64,000 nucleotides of DNA from Posidonia oceanica. Lineage: Eukaryota; Streptophyta; Magnoliopsida; Alismatales; Posidoniaceae. Numbering within the stretch: position 1 is the stretch's first letter; each line of letters opens with the position of its first letter. Both the position numbers and the translations under genes were made by a program. The notes below the pieces were generated by a model. That model did not search any database, was not told the DNA's origin, and saw only the letters and a program-made list of their open reading frames with translations. This document shows, piece after piece, positions 12,244 to 25,480 of the stretch. The stretch spans positions 89,474,001-89,538,000 of the forward strand of contig JAZBRS010000020.1 of the NCBI GenBank assembly GCA_037176725.1, written 5' to 3'.

Positions 12244-14849
12244 TTCAAAAAGGCACGCAAAGGCGCTTATCCTCAAATTACGGAAGCGAGCAAACTTGAC
12301 CACAACGGGGCATGTAAGGGCTTGTCCTCAAAATAAGGAAGTAAGCAAACAAACAGACGTGACTTCGGGAAGGCACATATTGGCGCTCGTCCTCAGATTT
12401 TGGAAGCGAGCAAACATGACCACAATGGGGCTTGGAAGGGCATGTCCTCTAATAAAGGAAGCATGGAAACAAATAGATGTGACTTCGAAAAGGCTCGCAA
12501 AGGTGCTTGTCCTCAAATTAAGGAAGCGAGCAGACCTGACCACGAAGGGGCATGTAAGGGCTTATCCACAAATTATGGAAGTAAGCAAACGAACAGACGT
12601 GACTTCGAAAAGGCATGCAAATGCAATCGTCCAAAAATTAAGGAGGCGAGCAAACATGACTCAAATGGTGCATATACGGGCTTGTCGTTAAATTAAGGAA
12701 GCAAGCAAACAAACAGACGTGACTTCGTAATGGCTCGCAAAGGCGCTCGTCCTCAAATTAAGGAATCGAGCAAACATGACCACGAAGGGGCATGTAAGGG
12801 CTTGTCCTCAAATTACGGAAGTTAGCAGACAAACGGACATGACTTCTGAAATGTACGCAAAAGCGCTCGTCCTCAAATTAAGAAAGCGAGCGAACATGAC
12901 CACGAACGGGCATATATGGGCTTGTCCTTAAATTAAGGAAGCAAGCAAACAAACAGACGTGACTTCGAAAAGGGACACAAAGGTGCTCGTCCTCATATTA
13001 AGGAAGCGAGCAAACATAACCATGAAGGAACATGTAAGGGCTCGTCCTCAATTTAAGGATGCAAGCAAACAAACAGACGTGACTTCGATAAAGCACGCAA
13101 AGGTGCTCTTCCTCAAATTAAGGATGCGAGCAAACATGACCACGAAGTGGCAAGTAAGGGCTTGTCCTCAAATTAAAGATGCAAGCAAATAAACAGACGT
13201 GACTTCAAAACAGCACACATTGGCGCTTGTCCTCAAATTAAGGATGCGAGCAAACGTGACTCCAAAGGGGCAAGTAAGGGCTTGTCCACAAATTAACGAA
13301 GTAAGCAAACAAACAGACGAGATTTCGAAAAGGAACGCAAAGGCGCTCGTCCTCAAATTAAGGAAGTGAGCAAACATGACCACGAAGGGGCATGTAAGGG
13401 CTTGTCCACAAAGTATGGAAGTTAGAGAACAAACAGACGAGATTTCGAAATGGCACGCGAAGGCACTCGTCCACAAATTAAGGAAGCGAGCAAACATGAC
13501 CGCGAAGGGGCGTGTAAGGGCTTGTCCTCAAATTAAGGAACTAAGAAAACAAACAGACGTGACTTCAAAGAGGCAGGCGAAGGCGCCCATCCTCAAATTT
13601 TGGATGTGAGCAAACGTGACAACGAAGGGGCATGTAGGGGGAGGTCCTCAAATAACGGAAGCAAGCAAATAAACAGACGTAACATTGAAAAGGCATGCAA
13701 GGATGCTCGTCCTCAAATTATGGAAGCGAGCAAACATGACCACGAAGGGGTATGTACGGGCTTGTCCTCAAATCAAGGAAGGAAGCAAACAAACAGACGT
13801 GACTTCGAAAAGGCAAGCGAAGGCGCTCGTCCTCATATTGAGGAAGCGGGCAAACATGACCACGAAGGGGCATGCAAGGGCGTGTCCTCAAGTTAAGGAA
13901 GCAAGCAAACAAACAGACGTGACTTTGAAAAGGCATGCAAAGGTGCTCCTCCTCAAATTAAGGAAGCGAGCAAACATGACCATGAAGGGGCATGTTTGGG
14001 CTTGTCCTCAAATTAAGGAAACAAGCAAACATATAGACGTGACTTCGGAAAGGCATGCAAAGACGCTCATCCAAAAATTGAGGAAGTGAGCAAACATGAC
14101 CACGAAAGAGCAGGTAAGGGCTTGTCCTCAAATTAAGGAAGGAAGCAAACAAACAAACGTGACTTCGAAAAGGCACGCAAAGGCGCTCGTCCTCAAATTA
14201 AGGAAGCGAGCAAACACGACCACGAAGGGGCATGTAAGGGCTTGTCCTCAAATTAAGCTTGCTAGCAAACAAACAGACGTGACTTCGAAAAGGCACGAAA
14301 AGGCGCTCATCCTCAAATTTAGGAAGCGAGCACACATGACCACGAAGGGGCATGTAAGTGTCTCGTCCTGAAATTAAGGAAGCAAGCAAACAAACAGACG
14401 TGACTTCAAAACGGCACACATAGGCGCTCGTCCTCAAATTGGGGAAGCGAGCAAACAAGAGCACGACGGGGCATGTAAGGGCTTGTCCTCTAATTGAGGA
14501 AGCATGCCAACAATCAGATGTGACATTAAAAAGGTACGCAAAGGTGCTTGTCCTCAAATTAAGGAAGCGAGCAAATATGACGACGAAGTGGCAAGTATGC
14601 GCTTGTCCTCAAATTTAGGAAGCAAGCAAACAAACAGACGTGACTTCGAAAAGGCACGCAAAGGCGCTCGTCCTCAAATTAAGGATGTGTGCAAACATTA
14701 CCACGATGGGGCACGTAAGAGCTTGTCCTCAAATTTAGGAAGCAAGCAAACAAACAGACGTGTCTTCGAAAAGGCTCGCAAAGGCGCTCGTCCTCAAATT
14801 AAGGAAGCGAGCAAACTTGACCAAGAAGGAGCATGCAAGGGCTTGTCCT

Positions 14850-14990
14850 CAAATTATGGATGCGAGCAAACATTACCACGAAAGGGAAAGTAACGGCTTG
14901 TCCTCAAATTAAGGAAGCAAGCAAACAAACAGACGGAACATCGAAAAGGCACGCAAAGGTGTTCGTCCTCGAAGCGAGAAAACTTGACCA
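14850..14990 (+). repeat. Irregular cassette with 8-bp-deleted B (14.96 kb)
   Basis: Same organisation as at 1.93 kb: extra B half (GGATGCGAGC, GAAAGGGAAAGTAACGGC), A half GACGGAACATCG, deleted B half at about 14,964-14,978. Close relatives, with an ATC or AAC in place of TTC before GAAAAGG, lie at about 11,557, 24,083, 28,324, 45,271, 52,971 and 62,148. The copies at 20,871, 21,999 and 58,622 read CCTTGAAGCGAGC, and the one at 36,297 lacks the extra B half. Confidence 0.8.
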
Positions 14991-16360
14991 CGAAGGGGGC
15001 ACGTAAGGGCTTGTCCTCAAATTTAGGAAGTAAGCAAACAAAAATACGTGACTTCGAAAACACACGCAAACGCACTTGTCCTCAAATTATGGAAGCGAGC
15101 AAACATGACCACGAAGGGGCCTGCAAGGGCAAGTCCACAAATTAAGGAAGCAAGCAAACTAACGGACGTGACTTCGAAAAGGCACGCAAAGGCACTCGTC
15201 CTCTAATTAAGGATTTGAGCAAACATGTCCATGAACGGGCTTGTAAGGGCTTGTCCTCAAATTATGGAAGCAAGCAAACAAAGAGATGGACATCGAAAAG
15301 GCATGCGAAGGCACTCGTCCTCAAATTAAGGAAGCGAGCAAACATGACCACGAAGGGGCATATAAGGGCTTGTCCTTAAATCAAGGAAGCATGCAAACAA
15401 ACTGACGTGACTTCGGAAAGCATTGCGAAGGCGCTCGTCCTCAAATTATGGAAGCGAGCAAACATGACCACGAAGGGGCATGTAAGGGCTCGTCCACAAA
15501 TTAAGGAAGTAAGCAAACAAACAGACGTGCCTTCGAAAAGGTACGCAAAGGCGCTCGTCCTCAAATTAAGGAAGCGAGCAAACATGACCACGATGGGGCA
15601 TGTAAGGGCTTGTTCTCAAATTACGGAAGCAAGCAAACAAACAGAAGTGACTTCGAAAAGGCATGCAAAGGCGCTCGTCCTCAAATTAAGGAAGCGAGCA
15701 AACTTGACCACAATGGGGCAAGTATGGGCTTGTCCTCGAAATAGGGAAGCAAGCAAACAAACAGACGTGACTTCGAGAAGGCACGCAATCGCGCTCGTCC
15801 TCAAATTTTGGAAGCGAGCAAACATGACCACGATGGGGCATGGTTGGGCTTGTCCTCTAATAAAGGATGCATGCAAACAAATAAATGTGACTTCGAAAAG
15901 GCTCGCAAAGGTGCTCGTCCTCAAATTAAGGAAGCGAGCAGACATGACCACGAAGGGGCATGTAAGGGCTTATCCACAAATTAAGGAAGTAAGCAAACGA
16001 ACAGACGTGACTTCGAAAAGGCACGCAAATGCCATCGTCCTAAAAATATGGAGGTGAGCAAACATGACCATGATGGTGCATATAAGGGCTTGTCCTCAAA
16101 TTATGGAAGCAAGCAAACAAACAGACGTAACTTCGAAATGGGACGCATTGGTGCTCATCCTCAAACTAACGAAGCGAGCAAACATGACCACGAAGGGACA
16201 CGTAAGGGCTTGTCCTCAAAGAATGGAAGCAAGCAAACAAACAGACGTGACTTCGAAAATGCACGCAAAGGTGCTCGTCCTCACATTAAAGAAGCGAGCA
16301 AACATGACAACGAAGTGGCATGTGAGGGCTTGTCCTCTAATTAAGGAAGCTAGCAAACAA
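14860..16360 (+). repeat. 1.5-kb block shared with 23.98-25.48 kb
   Basis: Matches the sequence about 9,118 bp downstream (for example 16,048-16,344 against 25,166-25,462) and includes the unusual AAAAATATGGAGGTGAGC half shared only by these two places. The corresponding block at 46.1 kb has AAAATTAAGGAGGCGAGC instead, so the 16-kb and 25-kb copies are the closer pair here. Confidence 0.76.
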
Positions 16361-17319
16361 ATAAACGTGACTTCGAAAGGGCATGCAACGGCGCTCGCCC
16401 TCAAATTAAGGAATCGAGCAAACATGACTACGAAGGGGCATGTAAGGGCTTGTCCTCATATTAAGGAAGCAAGCAAACAAATAGACATGAATTCAAAATG
16501 GCATGTGGAGGCGCTCGTCCTCAAATTAAGGATGCGAGCAAACATGACCACGAAAGGGCATGTAAGTGCTCGTCTTCAAATTAAGGAAGCAAGGAAACAA
16601 ACAGACGTGACTTCGAAAAGGCATGCAAAGGCGCTCGTCCTCAAATTAAGGAAGCGAGCAAACTTGACTATGGAGCGGCATGTAATGGCTTGTCCTCAAA
16701 TTACGGAGGCAAGCAAACAAACAAACGTGTCTTCGAAAAGGCACGCAAAGGCGCTCGTCCTCAAATTAAGGAAGCGAGCGAACATGACCACGAAGGGGCA
16801 TGTTAGGGATTGTCCTCAAATTAAGGATGGAAGCAAACAAACAGATGTGACTTCGAAAAGGCATGCAAAGGCAATCGTCCTCAAATTAAGGAAGCGAGCA
16901 AACTTAACCACGATGGGGCATGTAAGGGATTGTCCTCAAATTAGGGAAGCAGGCAAACAAACAGACGTGACTTCGAGAAGGCACGCAACGGCGCTCATCC
17001 TCAAATTAAGGAAGCGAGTAAACATGACCAGGAACGGGCAAGTATGGGCTTGTCCTCAAATAAAGGAAGCACGCAAACAAATAGACGTGACTTCAAAAAG
17101 GCACGCAAAGGCGCTCGTCCTCAATTTAAGGAAGCGAGCAAACCTGACCATGAAGGGGCATGTAAGGGCTACTCCTCAAATTAAGGAAGCAAGCAAACCA
17201 TCGGACGTGACTTCGAAAAGGCACGCATAGGCGCTCATCCTCTAATTATGGAACCGAGCAAACGTGACCACGAATGGGCATGTAGCGGCTTGTCCTCAAA
17301 TTACGGTAGCTAGCAAACA

Positions 17320-17385
17320 AATTGACGTTACATCGAAAAGGCATGCAATGGTGCTCATCCTCGAAGCGTGCAAGCATGACCATGA
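17320..17385 (+). repeat. Second family of 8-bp-deleted B halves (GTTACATCG type)
   Basis: Here the A half reads GACGTTACATCG and CATGCAATGGTGCTCATCC, followed by the deleted junction CCTCGAAGCGTGC and AAGCATGACC, with no extra B half before it. The same variant lies near 8,270, 38,743, 47,422 and 55,103. Sharing the exact 8-bp loss and the CATCG/CAACG change with the first family suggests one ancestral deletion that later diverged. Confidence 0.78.
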
Positions 17386-18329
17386 ATGGGCAAGTAAGTG
17401 CTTGTCCTCAAATTAAGGAAGCAAGCAAACTAACAGACGTGACTTCGAAAAGGCACGCAAAGGCGCTCGTCCTCAAATTAGGGAAGCGAGCAAACATGAC
17501 CATGAAGGGGCCTGCTTGGCTTGTCCTCAAATTACGGGAGCAAGCAAACAGACAGACGTGACTTCGAAATGGCACGCAAAGGCGCTCGTCATCAAATTAT
17601 GGAAGCGAGCTAACAAGACCACGAAAGGGCTTGTAAAAACTTGTCCTCAAATTAAGGAAGCAAGCAAACAAACAGACGTGATTTCGAAATGGCATGCAGA
17701 GGCGCTCGTCCTCAAATTAAGGAAGCGAGCAAACCTGACCAAGAAGGGGCATGCAAGGGCTTGTCCTGAAATTAATGAAGTGTGCAAACAAACAGATGTG
17801 ACTTCGAAAAGGCACGCAAAGGCGCTCATCCTCAAATTAAGGAAGCGAGCAAACAAGACTACGATGGGGCATGGATGGGCTAGTCTTCAAATTAAGGAAG
17901 CAAGCAAACAAACAGACGTGACTTCGAAAAGGCACGCAAAGGCGATCGTCCAAAAATTGATGAAGCGAGCAAACAAGACCACGAAGGGGCATGTAAGGGC
18001 TGGTCCTCATATTAAAGAAGCAAGCAGACAAACGGACGTCACTTCGAAAAGGCACGCAAAAGCGCTCGTCCTCAAATTAAGGAAGCGAGCGAACATAACC
18101 ATAAAGGGGAATGTAAGGGCTTGTCCTTAAATTATGAAAGCAAGCAAACAAACAGACGTGACTTCGAAAAGGGACGCAAAAGCGCTCATCCCCAAACTAA
18201 GCTAGCGAGCAAACATGACCACGAAGGGGCAAGTAAGGGATCGTCCCCAAATTATGGAAGTAAGCAGACAAACAGACGTGATTTCAAAAAGGCACGCAAA
18301 GGCACTCGTCCTCAAATTAAGGAAGCGAG

Positions 18330-18365
18330 CAAACATGACCACGACAGGGCATGTCCTCAAATTAA
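18330..18365 (+). repeat. 10-bp deletion at the B tail
   Basis: The usual GGCATGTAAGGGCTTGTCC is shortened to GGCATGTCC, losing 10 bp between two GT-containing steps. The identical shortened form occurs near 48,415-48,425 and 56,095-56,105 (inherited through the 30-kb and 7.7-kb duplications). It also occurs at about 50,807, in a different unit context. Confidence 0.8.
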
Positions 18366-18675
18366 GGAACCAAGCAAACAAACAGACGTGACTTCGAAAA
18401 GGCACGCAAAGGCTCTCGTCCTCAAATTTCGAAAGTGAGCAAACATGACAACGAATTGGCATGTAAGGGTTGGTCCTCAAATTAAGGAAGCAAGCCAACG
18501 AACAGACGTAACATCGAAAAGGCACGCAAAGGCGCTCGTCCTCAAATTATGGAAGCGAGCAAACGTGACCAAGAAGGGGCATGTAAGGGCTTGTCCACAA
18601 ATTAAGGAAGCAAGCAAACAAACAGACGTAACTTCGAAAAGGCATGCAAAGGCGCTCGTCCTCATATTAAGGAAG

Positions 18676-19320
18676 CGAGCAAACATGACCACGAAGGGGC
18701 ATGTAAGGGTGTGTCCTCAAATTAAGGAAGCTAGCAAACAAACAAACGTAACTTCGAAATGGCACGCAAAGGCGCTAATCCTAAAATTAAGGAAGCGAGC
18801 TAACATGAACACGAAGGGGCATGTAAAAGCTTGTCCTCAAATAAAGGAAGCAAGCAAACAAATAGACGTGACTTCGAAAAGGCACGCAAAGGCGCTTGTC
18901 CTCAAATTATGGAAGCGAGCAAACATGACCATGAAGGGGCATGTAAGGGCTTGTGCTCAAATTATGGAAGTAAGCAGACAAACGGACGTGACTTCGAAAA
19001 GGCACGCAAAAGTGCTCGTCCTCAAATTACGAAAGCGAGCGAACATGACCATGAAGGGGCATATATGGGCTTGTCCTTAAATTAAGGAAGCAAGCAAACA
19101 AACAAACGTGACTTCGGAAAGGGACACAAAGGCGCTCGTCCTCAAATTAAGGAAGTGAGAAAACTTGACCACGAAGGACATGTAAGGGCTTGTCCTCAAT
19201 TTAAGGAAGCAAGCAAACAACAGACGTGACTTCGATAAAGCACGTAAAGGTGCTCGTCCTCAAACTAAGGATGCGAGCAAACATCACCACGAAGGGGCGT
19301 GTAAGGGCTTGTCCTCAAAT
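18676..19320 (+). repeat. Mosaic stretch of ordinary units
   Basis: Past the end of the colinear 30-kb match. Units include CTAATCCTAAAATT and AACATGAACACG variants also seen at about 32,810-32,850, and an AGGGACACAAAGG unit seen also near 3,930, 12,970, 33,150, 43,270 and 50,970. Nothing other than satellite is visible here. Confidence 0.7.
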
Positions 19321-20239
19321 TAAGGATGCAAGCCAAGAAACAGACGTGACTTCGAAACGGCACGCAATGGCGCTTGTCCACAAATTGAGAATGCCAGCAA
19401 ACATGACTCCGAAGGGGCTTGTAAGGGCTTGTCCTCAAATTAAGGAAGTAAGCAAACAAACATACGAGATTTCGAAAAGGCACTCAAAGGCGCTCATACT
19501 CAAATTAAGGAAGCGATCAGACATGACCACGAAGGGGCATGTAAAGGCTTGTCCGCAAATTAAGGAAGTAAGCGAACAAACAGACGAGATTTTGAAAAAG
19601 CACGCAAAGGCACTCGTCCTCAAATTAAGGAAGCGAACAAACATGACCGCGAAGGGGCATGTAAGGGCTTGTCCACAAATTAAGGAACTAAGAAAACAAA
19701 CAGACGTGACTTCGAAGAGGCAGGCGAAGGCGCCCATCCTCAAATTTAGGATGCGAGCAAACATGACAACGAAGGGGCATGTAAGGGTAGGTCCTCAAAT
19801 AACGGAAGCAAGCAAATAAACAGACGTAACTTTGAAAAGGCATGCAAGAGTGCTCGTCCTCAAATTATGGAAGCGAGCAAACATGACCACGAAGGGGTAT
19901 GTACGGGCTTGTCCTCAAATTAAGGAAGGAAGCTAACAGACAGACGTGATTTCGAAAAGGCATGCGAAGGCGCTCGTCCTCATATTAAGGAAGCGGGCAA
20001 ACATGACCACGAAGGGGCATGCAAGGGCGTGTCCTCAAGTTAAGGAAGCAAGCAAACAAACAGACGTGACTTCGAAAAGGCACGCAAAGGCGCTCATCCT
20101 CAAATTAAGGAAGCGAGCAAACATGACCATGAAGGGGCATGTTTGGGCTTGTCCTCAAATTAAGGAAACAACCAAACAAACATACGTGACTTCGGAAAGG
20201 CACGCAAAGACGCTCGTCCTAAAATTGAGGAAGCGAGCA
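19321..20239 (+). repeat. Block shared with 57,071-57,990 (offset 37,750)
   Basis: The offset is exactly 37,750 at several anchors: the AGCCAAGAAACAGACG unit (19,331; AGTCAAGAAACAGACG at 57,081), CAGACGTAACTTTG (19,821 and 57,571) and the GTGTCTCG/GTGTCTTG marker. No indel has accumulated between the two copies over this stretch. A related but shorter piece occurs at about 49,270-49,619. Confidence 0.78.
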
Positions 20240-21367
20240 AACATGACCACGATGGAACATGTAAGGGCTAGTCCTCAAATTAAGGAAGGAAGCAAACAAA
20301 CAGACGTGACTTCAAAAAGGCATGCAAAGGCGCTCGTCCTCAAATTAAGGAAGCGAGCAAACACGACCACGAAGGGGCATGTAAGGGCTTGTCCTCAAAT
20401 TAAGGTTGCTAGCAAACAAACAGACGTGACTTCGAAAAGGCACGAAAAGGCGCTCATCCTCAAATTTAGGAAGCGAGCACACATGACCACGAAGGGGCAT
20501 GTAAGTGTCTCGTCCTGAAATTAAGGAAGCAAGCAAACAAACAGACGTGACTTCAAAACGGCACACATAGGCGCTCGTCCTCAAATTGGGGAAGTGAGCA
20601 AACATTACCACGAAGGGGCATGTAAGGGCTTGTCCTCAAATTAAGGAAGCGAGCAAACAAACAGACGTGACTTCGAAAAGGCTCGCAAACGTGCTTGTCC
20701 TCAAATTAAGGAAGCGAGCAAACATGACCAAGAAGGGACACGTAAGGGCTTGTCCTCAAATTACGGATGCGAGCAAACATGATCACGAATAGGAATGTAA
20801 CGGCTTGTCCTCAAATTAAGAAAGCAAGCGAACAAACAGACGTAACATCAAAAAGGCACGCAAAGATGTTCGTCCTTGAAGCGAGCAAACTTCACCATGA
20901 AGGGGCTTGCAAGGGCTTTTCCACAAATTAAGGAAGCAAGCAAACAAAAATACGTGACTTCGAAAACACACGCAAAGGCGCTCGTCCTCAAATTAAGGAA
21001 GCGAGCAAACTTGACCACGAAGGGGCCTGCAAGGGCTACTCCTCAAATTATGAAAGCTAGCAAACTAACAGACGTGACTTCGAAAAGGCACGCAAAGGTG
21101 CTCGTCCTTAAATTAAGGATGCAAGCAAACATGTCCATGAAGGGGCTTGTAAGGGCTTCTCCTCAAATTACGGAAGCAAGCAAACAAACAGATGTGACTT
21201 CGAAAAGGCATGCAAAGGCACTCGTCCTCACATTAAGGAAGCGAGCAAACATGACCATGAAGGGGCACATTAGGGCTTGTCCTTAAATCAAGGAAGCATG
21301 CAAACAAACAGATGTGACTTCGGAAAGCCATGCGAAGGCGCTCGTCCTCAAATTATGGAAGCGAGCA
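20240..21367 (+). repeat. 1,128-bp tandem duplication, copy 1
   Basis: Line-by-line comparison with the next 1,128 bp shows only about three differences (GGAACA/GGAGCA near 20,257, AAGTGAGC/AAGCGAGC near 20,595, and CTCAAATT/CTTAAATT near 20,988). The length is nine units plus one extra B half (55), minus an 8-bp deletion, plus a 1-bp insertion in the GTGTCTCGTCCTG marker. The breakpoint lies somewhere in the shared GCGAGCAAACATGACCACGA stretch, so the limits are approximate by about 20 bp. Confidence 0.88.
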
Positions 21368-22495
21368 AACATGACCACGATGGAGCATGTAAGGGCTAGT
21401 CCTCAAATTAAGGAAGGAAGCAAACAAACAGACGTGACTTCAAAAAGGCATGCAAAGGCGCTCGTCCTCAAATTAAGGAAGCGAGCAAACACGACCACGA
21501 AGGGGCATGTAAGGGCTTGTCCTCAAATTAAGGTTGCTAGCAAACAAACAGACGTGACTTCGAAAAGGCACGAAAAGGCGCTCATCCTCAAATTTAGGAA
21601 GCGAGCACACATGACCACGAAGGGGCATGTAAGTGTCTCGTCCTGAAATTAAGGAAGCAAGCAAACAAACAGACGTGACTTCAAAACGGCACACATAGGC
21701 GCTCGTCCTCAAATTGGGGAAGCGAGCAAACATTACCACGAAGGGGCATGTAAGGGCTTGTCCTCAAATTAAGGAAGCGAGCAAACAAACAGACGTGACT
21801 TCGAAAAGGCTCGCAAACGTGCTTGTCCTCAAATTAAGGAAGCGAGCAAACATGACCAAGAAGGGACACGTAAGGGCTTGTCCTCAAATTACGGATGCGA
21901 GCAAACATGATCACGAATAGGAATGTAACGGCTTGTCCTCAAATTAAGAAAGCAAGCGAACAAACAGACGTAACATCAAAAAGGCACGCAAAGATGTTCG
22001 TCCTTGAAGCGAGCAAACTTCACCATGAAGGGGCTTGCAAGGGCTTTTCCACAAATTAAGGAAGCAAGCAAACAAAAATACGTGACTTCGAAAACACACG
22101 CAAAGGCGCTCGTCCTTAAATTAAGGAAGCGAGCAAACTTGACCACGAAGGGGCCTGCAAGGGCTACTCCTCAAATTATGAAAGCTAGCAAACTAACAGA
22201 CGTGACTTCGAAAAGGCACGCAAAGGTGCTCGTCCTTAAATTAAGGATGCAAGCAAACATGTCCATGAAGGGGCTTGTAAGGGCTTCTCCTCAAATTACG
22301 GAAGCAAGCAAACAAACAGATGTGACTTCGAAAAGGCATGCAAAGGCACTCGTCCTCACATTAAGGAAGCGAGCAAACATGACCATGAAGGGGCACATTA
22401 GGGCTTGTCCTTAAATCAAGGAAGCATGCAAACAAACAGATGTGACTTCGGAAAGCCATGCGAAGGCGCTCGTCCTCAAATTATGGAAGCGAGCA
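21368..22495 (+). repeat. 1,128-bp tandem duplication, copy 2
   Basis: Second copy, about 99.7% identical to the first by eye. From about 21,760 it also aligns to 58,383 onward at offset 36,623, a region with only one copy, so the duplication happened in this locus after the two regions separated, or one copy was lost there. Confidence 0.88.
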
Positions 22496-23870
22496 AACAT
22501 GACCCCGAAGGGGCATGTAAGGGCTCGTCCACAAATTAAGGAAGCAAGCAAACAAACGGACGTGACTTCGAAAAGGCACGCAAAGGCGTTCGTCCTCAAA
22601 TTAAGGAAGCGAGCAAACATGACCTCGGTGGGGCATGTAAGGGCATGTCCTCAAATTAAGGAAGCGAGCAAACAAACGGACGTGACTTCGAAAAGGCACG
22701 CAAAGGCGCTCGTCCTCAAATTAAGGAAGCGAGCAAACTTGACCACAAAGGGGCATGTATGGGCTTGTCCTCAAAATAAGGAAGCAAGTAAACAAACAGA
22801 CGTGACATCGAGAAGGCACGCAAAGGAGCTCGTCCTCAAGTTTTGGAAGCAAGCAACATGACCACGATGGGGCATGGAAGGGCTTGTCCTCAAATAAAGG
22901 AAGCATGCAAACAAATAGACGTGACTTCGACAAGCCTCGCAGAAGTGCCCGTCCTCAAATTAAGGAAGCGAGCAGACATGACCACGATGGGGCATGTAAG
23001 TGCTTATCCTCAAGTTTTGGAAGTAAGCTAACAGACATACGTGACTTCGAAACGGCACGCAGATGCCACCATCCTAAAATTTAGGAGGCAAGCAACCATG
23101 ACCAGGAAGGGGCATATAAGGGCTTGTCCTCAAATTAAGGAATCAAGCAAACAAACAGACGTGTCTTCGAAATGGGACGCAATGGTGCTCGTCCTCAAAT
23201 TAAGGAAGTGAGCAAACATGACAACGAAGGGGCATGTAAGTGTTTGTCCTCAAATTAAGGAAGCAAGGAAACAAACAGATGTGAATTCGAAATGGCACGC
23301 AATGGCGCTCGTCCTCAAATTTAGGAAGCGAGCAAACATGACCACGACGGGCATATAATGGCTTGTCCATAAATTAAAGAAGCAAGCAAACAAACAGACG
23401 TGACTTCGAAAAGACACGCAAAGGGGCTCGTCCTCAAATTAAGGAAGCGAGCAAACATGACCACGAAGGGGCATGTAAGGGCTTGTCCTCAAATTAAGGA
23501 AGCAAGCAAACAAACAGACGTGACTTCAAAAAGGCACGCAAAGGCGGTCGTCCTCAAATTAAGGAAGCGAGCAAACTTGACCCCAAAGGGGCATGTAAGG
23601 GCTTGTCCTCAAAATAAGGAAGCAAGCAAACAAACAGATGTGACTTCGAGAAGGCACGCAAAGGCGCTGATCCACAAATTTTGGAAGCGAGCAAACATGT
23701 CCACGATGGGGCATCGATGGGCTCATCCTCAAATTAATGAAGCAAGCAAATAAACAGACGTGACTTCGAAAAGGCCGCAAAGGTACTCGTCCTCAAATTA
23801 AGGAAGTGAGTAAACGTTACCACGAAGGGGCATGTAAGGGCTTGTCCTCAAAATACGGAAGCAAGCAAAC
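22496..23870 (+). repeat. Block shared with 59.24-60.6 kb
   Basis: Aligns at offsets alternating between 36,623 and 36,743, the steps being single 120-bp units gained or lost. Shared private changes include the CAAGCAACATGACC deletion (22,851 and 59,474), GCAGAAGTGCCCG, and a 2-bp deletion AAGGCCGCAAAGG near 23,775 and 60,517. Confidence 0.78.
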
Positions 23871-25480
23871 AAACAGACGTGACTTCGAAAAGCCTCGCAA
23901 AGGCGCTCGTCCTCAAATTATAGAAGCGAGCAAACATGACCATGAAGGGGCATGTAAGGGCTTGTCCTCAAATTATAGATGCGAGCAAACAGGACCACGA
24001 AAGGGAATGTAACGGCATGTCCACAAATTAAGGAAGCAAGCAAACAAACAGACGTAACAACGAAAAGGCACGCAAAGATGTCTATCCTCGAAGCGAGCAA
24101 ACTTGACCACGATGGGGCATGTATGGGCTTGTCCTCAAATTAAGGAAGCAAGCAAGCAAAAATACGTGATTTCGAAAACGCACGCAAAGGCGCTCGTCCT
24201 CAACTTAAGGAAGCGAGCAAACATGACCACGAATGGGCCTGCAAGGGCTAGTCCTCAAATTAAGGACGCAAGCAAACTAACAGATGTGACTTCGAAAAGG
24301 CACGCAAAGGCGCTCGTTCTAAAAATAAGGATGCGAGCAAACATGTCCATGAAGGGGCTTGTAAGGGCTTGTCCTCAAGTTACGGAAGCAAGCAAACAAA
24401 CAGTTGTGACTTCGAAAAGGCATGCGAAGGCACTCGTCCTCAATTTAAGGAAGCGAACAAACATGACCATGAAGGGGCATATGAGGGCTAGTCCTTAAAT
24501 CAAGGAAGTATGCAAACAAACAGACGTGACTTCGGAAAGCCATGCGAAGGCGCTCGTCCTCAAATTATGGATGCGAGCAAACACGACAACGAAGGCGCAT
24601 GTAAGGGCTCGTACACAAATTAAGGAAGAAGCAAACAAACAGACGTGACATCGAAAATGTACGTAAAGGTGCTCGTCCTCAAATTAAGGAAGCGAGCAAA
24701 CATGACCACGATGGGGCATGTATGGGCTTGTCCTCAAATTAAGGAAGCAAGTAAACAAACAGACGTGACTTCGAAAAGGCACGCAAAGGCGCTCATCCTC
24801 AAATTAAGGAAGCGAGCAAACTTGACCACAATGGGGCATGTAAGGGCATGTCCTCAAAATAAGGAAGTAAGCAAACAAACGGACGTGACTTCGAGAAGGC
24901 ACGCAACGGTGCTCGTCCACAAATTTTGGAAGCGAGCAAACATGACCACGATGGGGCATGGAAGGGCTTGTCCTCAACTAAAGGAAGCATGCAAACAAAT
25001 AAATGTGACTTCGAAAAGGCTCGCAAAGGTGCTCGTCCTCAAATTAAGGAAGCGAGCAGACATGACCACGAAGGGGCATGTAAGGGCGTATCCACAAATT
25101 AAGGAAGTAAGCAAACGAACAGACGTGACTTCGAAAAGGCACGCAAATGCCATCGTCCTAAAAATATGGAGGTGAGCAAACATGACCATGATGGTGCATA
25201 TAAGGGCTTGTCCTCAAATTATGGAAGCAAGCAAACAAACAGACGTAACTTCGAAATGGGACGCATTGGTGCTCATCCTCAAACTAACGAAGCGAGCAAA
25301 CATGACCACGAAGGGACACGTAAGGGCTTGTCCTCAAATAATGGAAGTAAGCAAACAAACAGACGTGACTTCGAGAATGCATGCAAAGGTGCTCGTCCTC
25401 ACATTAATGAAGCGAGCAAACATGACAACGAAGTGGCATGTGAGGGCATGTCCTCTAATTAAGGAAGCTAGCAAACAGAC
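23871..25480 (+). repeat. Block shared with 14.75-16.36 kb
   Basis: Begins with the extra-B/8-bp-deletion cassette at about 23,965-24,098 and the AAAAATACGTGATTT unit, and ends with the GGTGCATATA and GACTTCGAGAATGC units. Offset to the 14-16 kb copy is 9,118. A 4-bp deletion in the CAAACAAAC stretch near 25,475 is private to this copy. Confidence 0.74.

Larger units (their letters stand above)
12096..18675 (+). repeat. Right part of 30-kb-offset duplication, copy 1
   Basis: Aligns to about 41,925-48,741. Offsets step from 29,827 (12,119) to 30,306 (12,959-14,893, after four units missing here near 12,700) to 30,066 (16,064-18,675, after two units missing in the other copy near 45,900). The steps are whole multiples of 120 within a base or so. 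Markers in order are GTGTCTCGTCCTG (14,358), the extra-B/8-bp-deletion cassette (14.86-14.98 kb), the GGTGCATATA unit (16,064), GTTACATCG with the 8-bp-deleted B (17,356), and a diverged CCTGAAATTAATG unit (17.77 kb). Confidence 0.82.
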
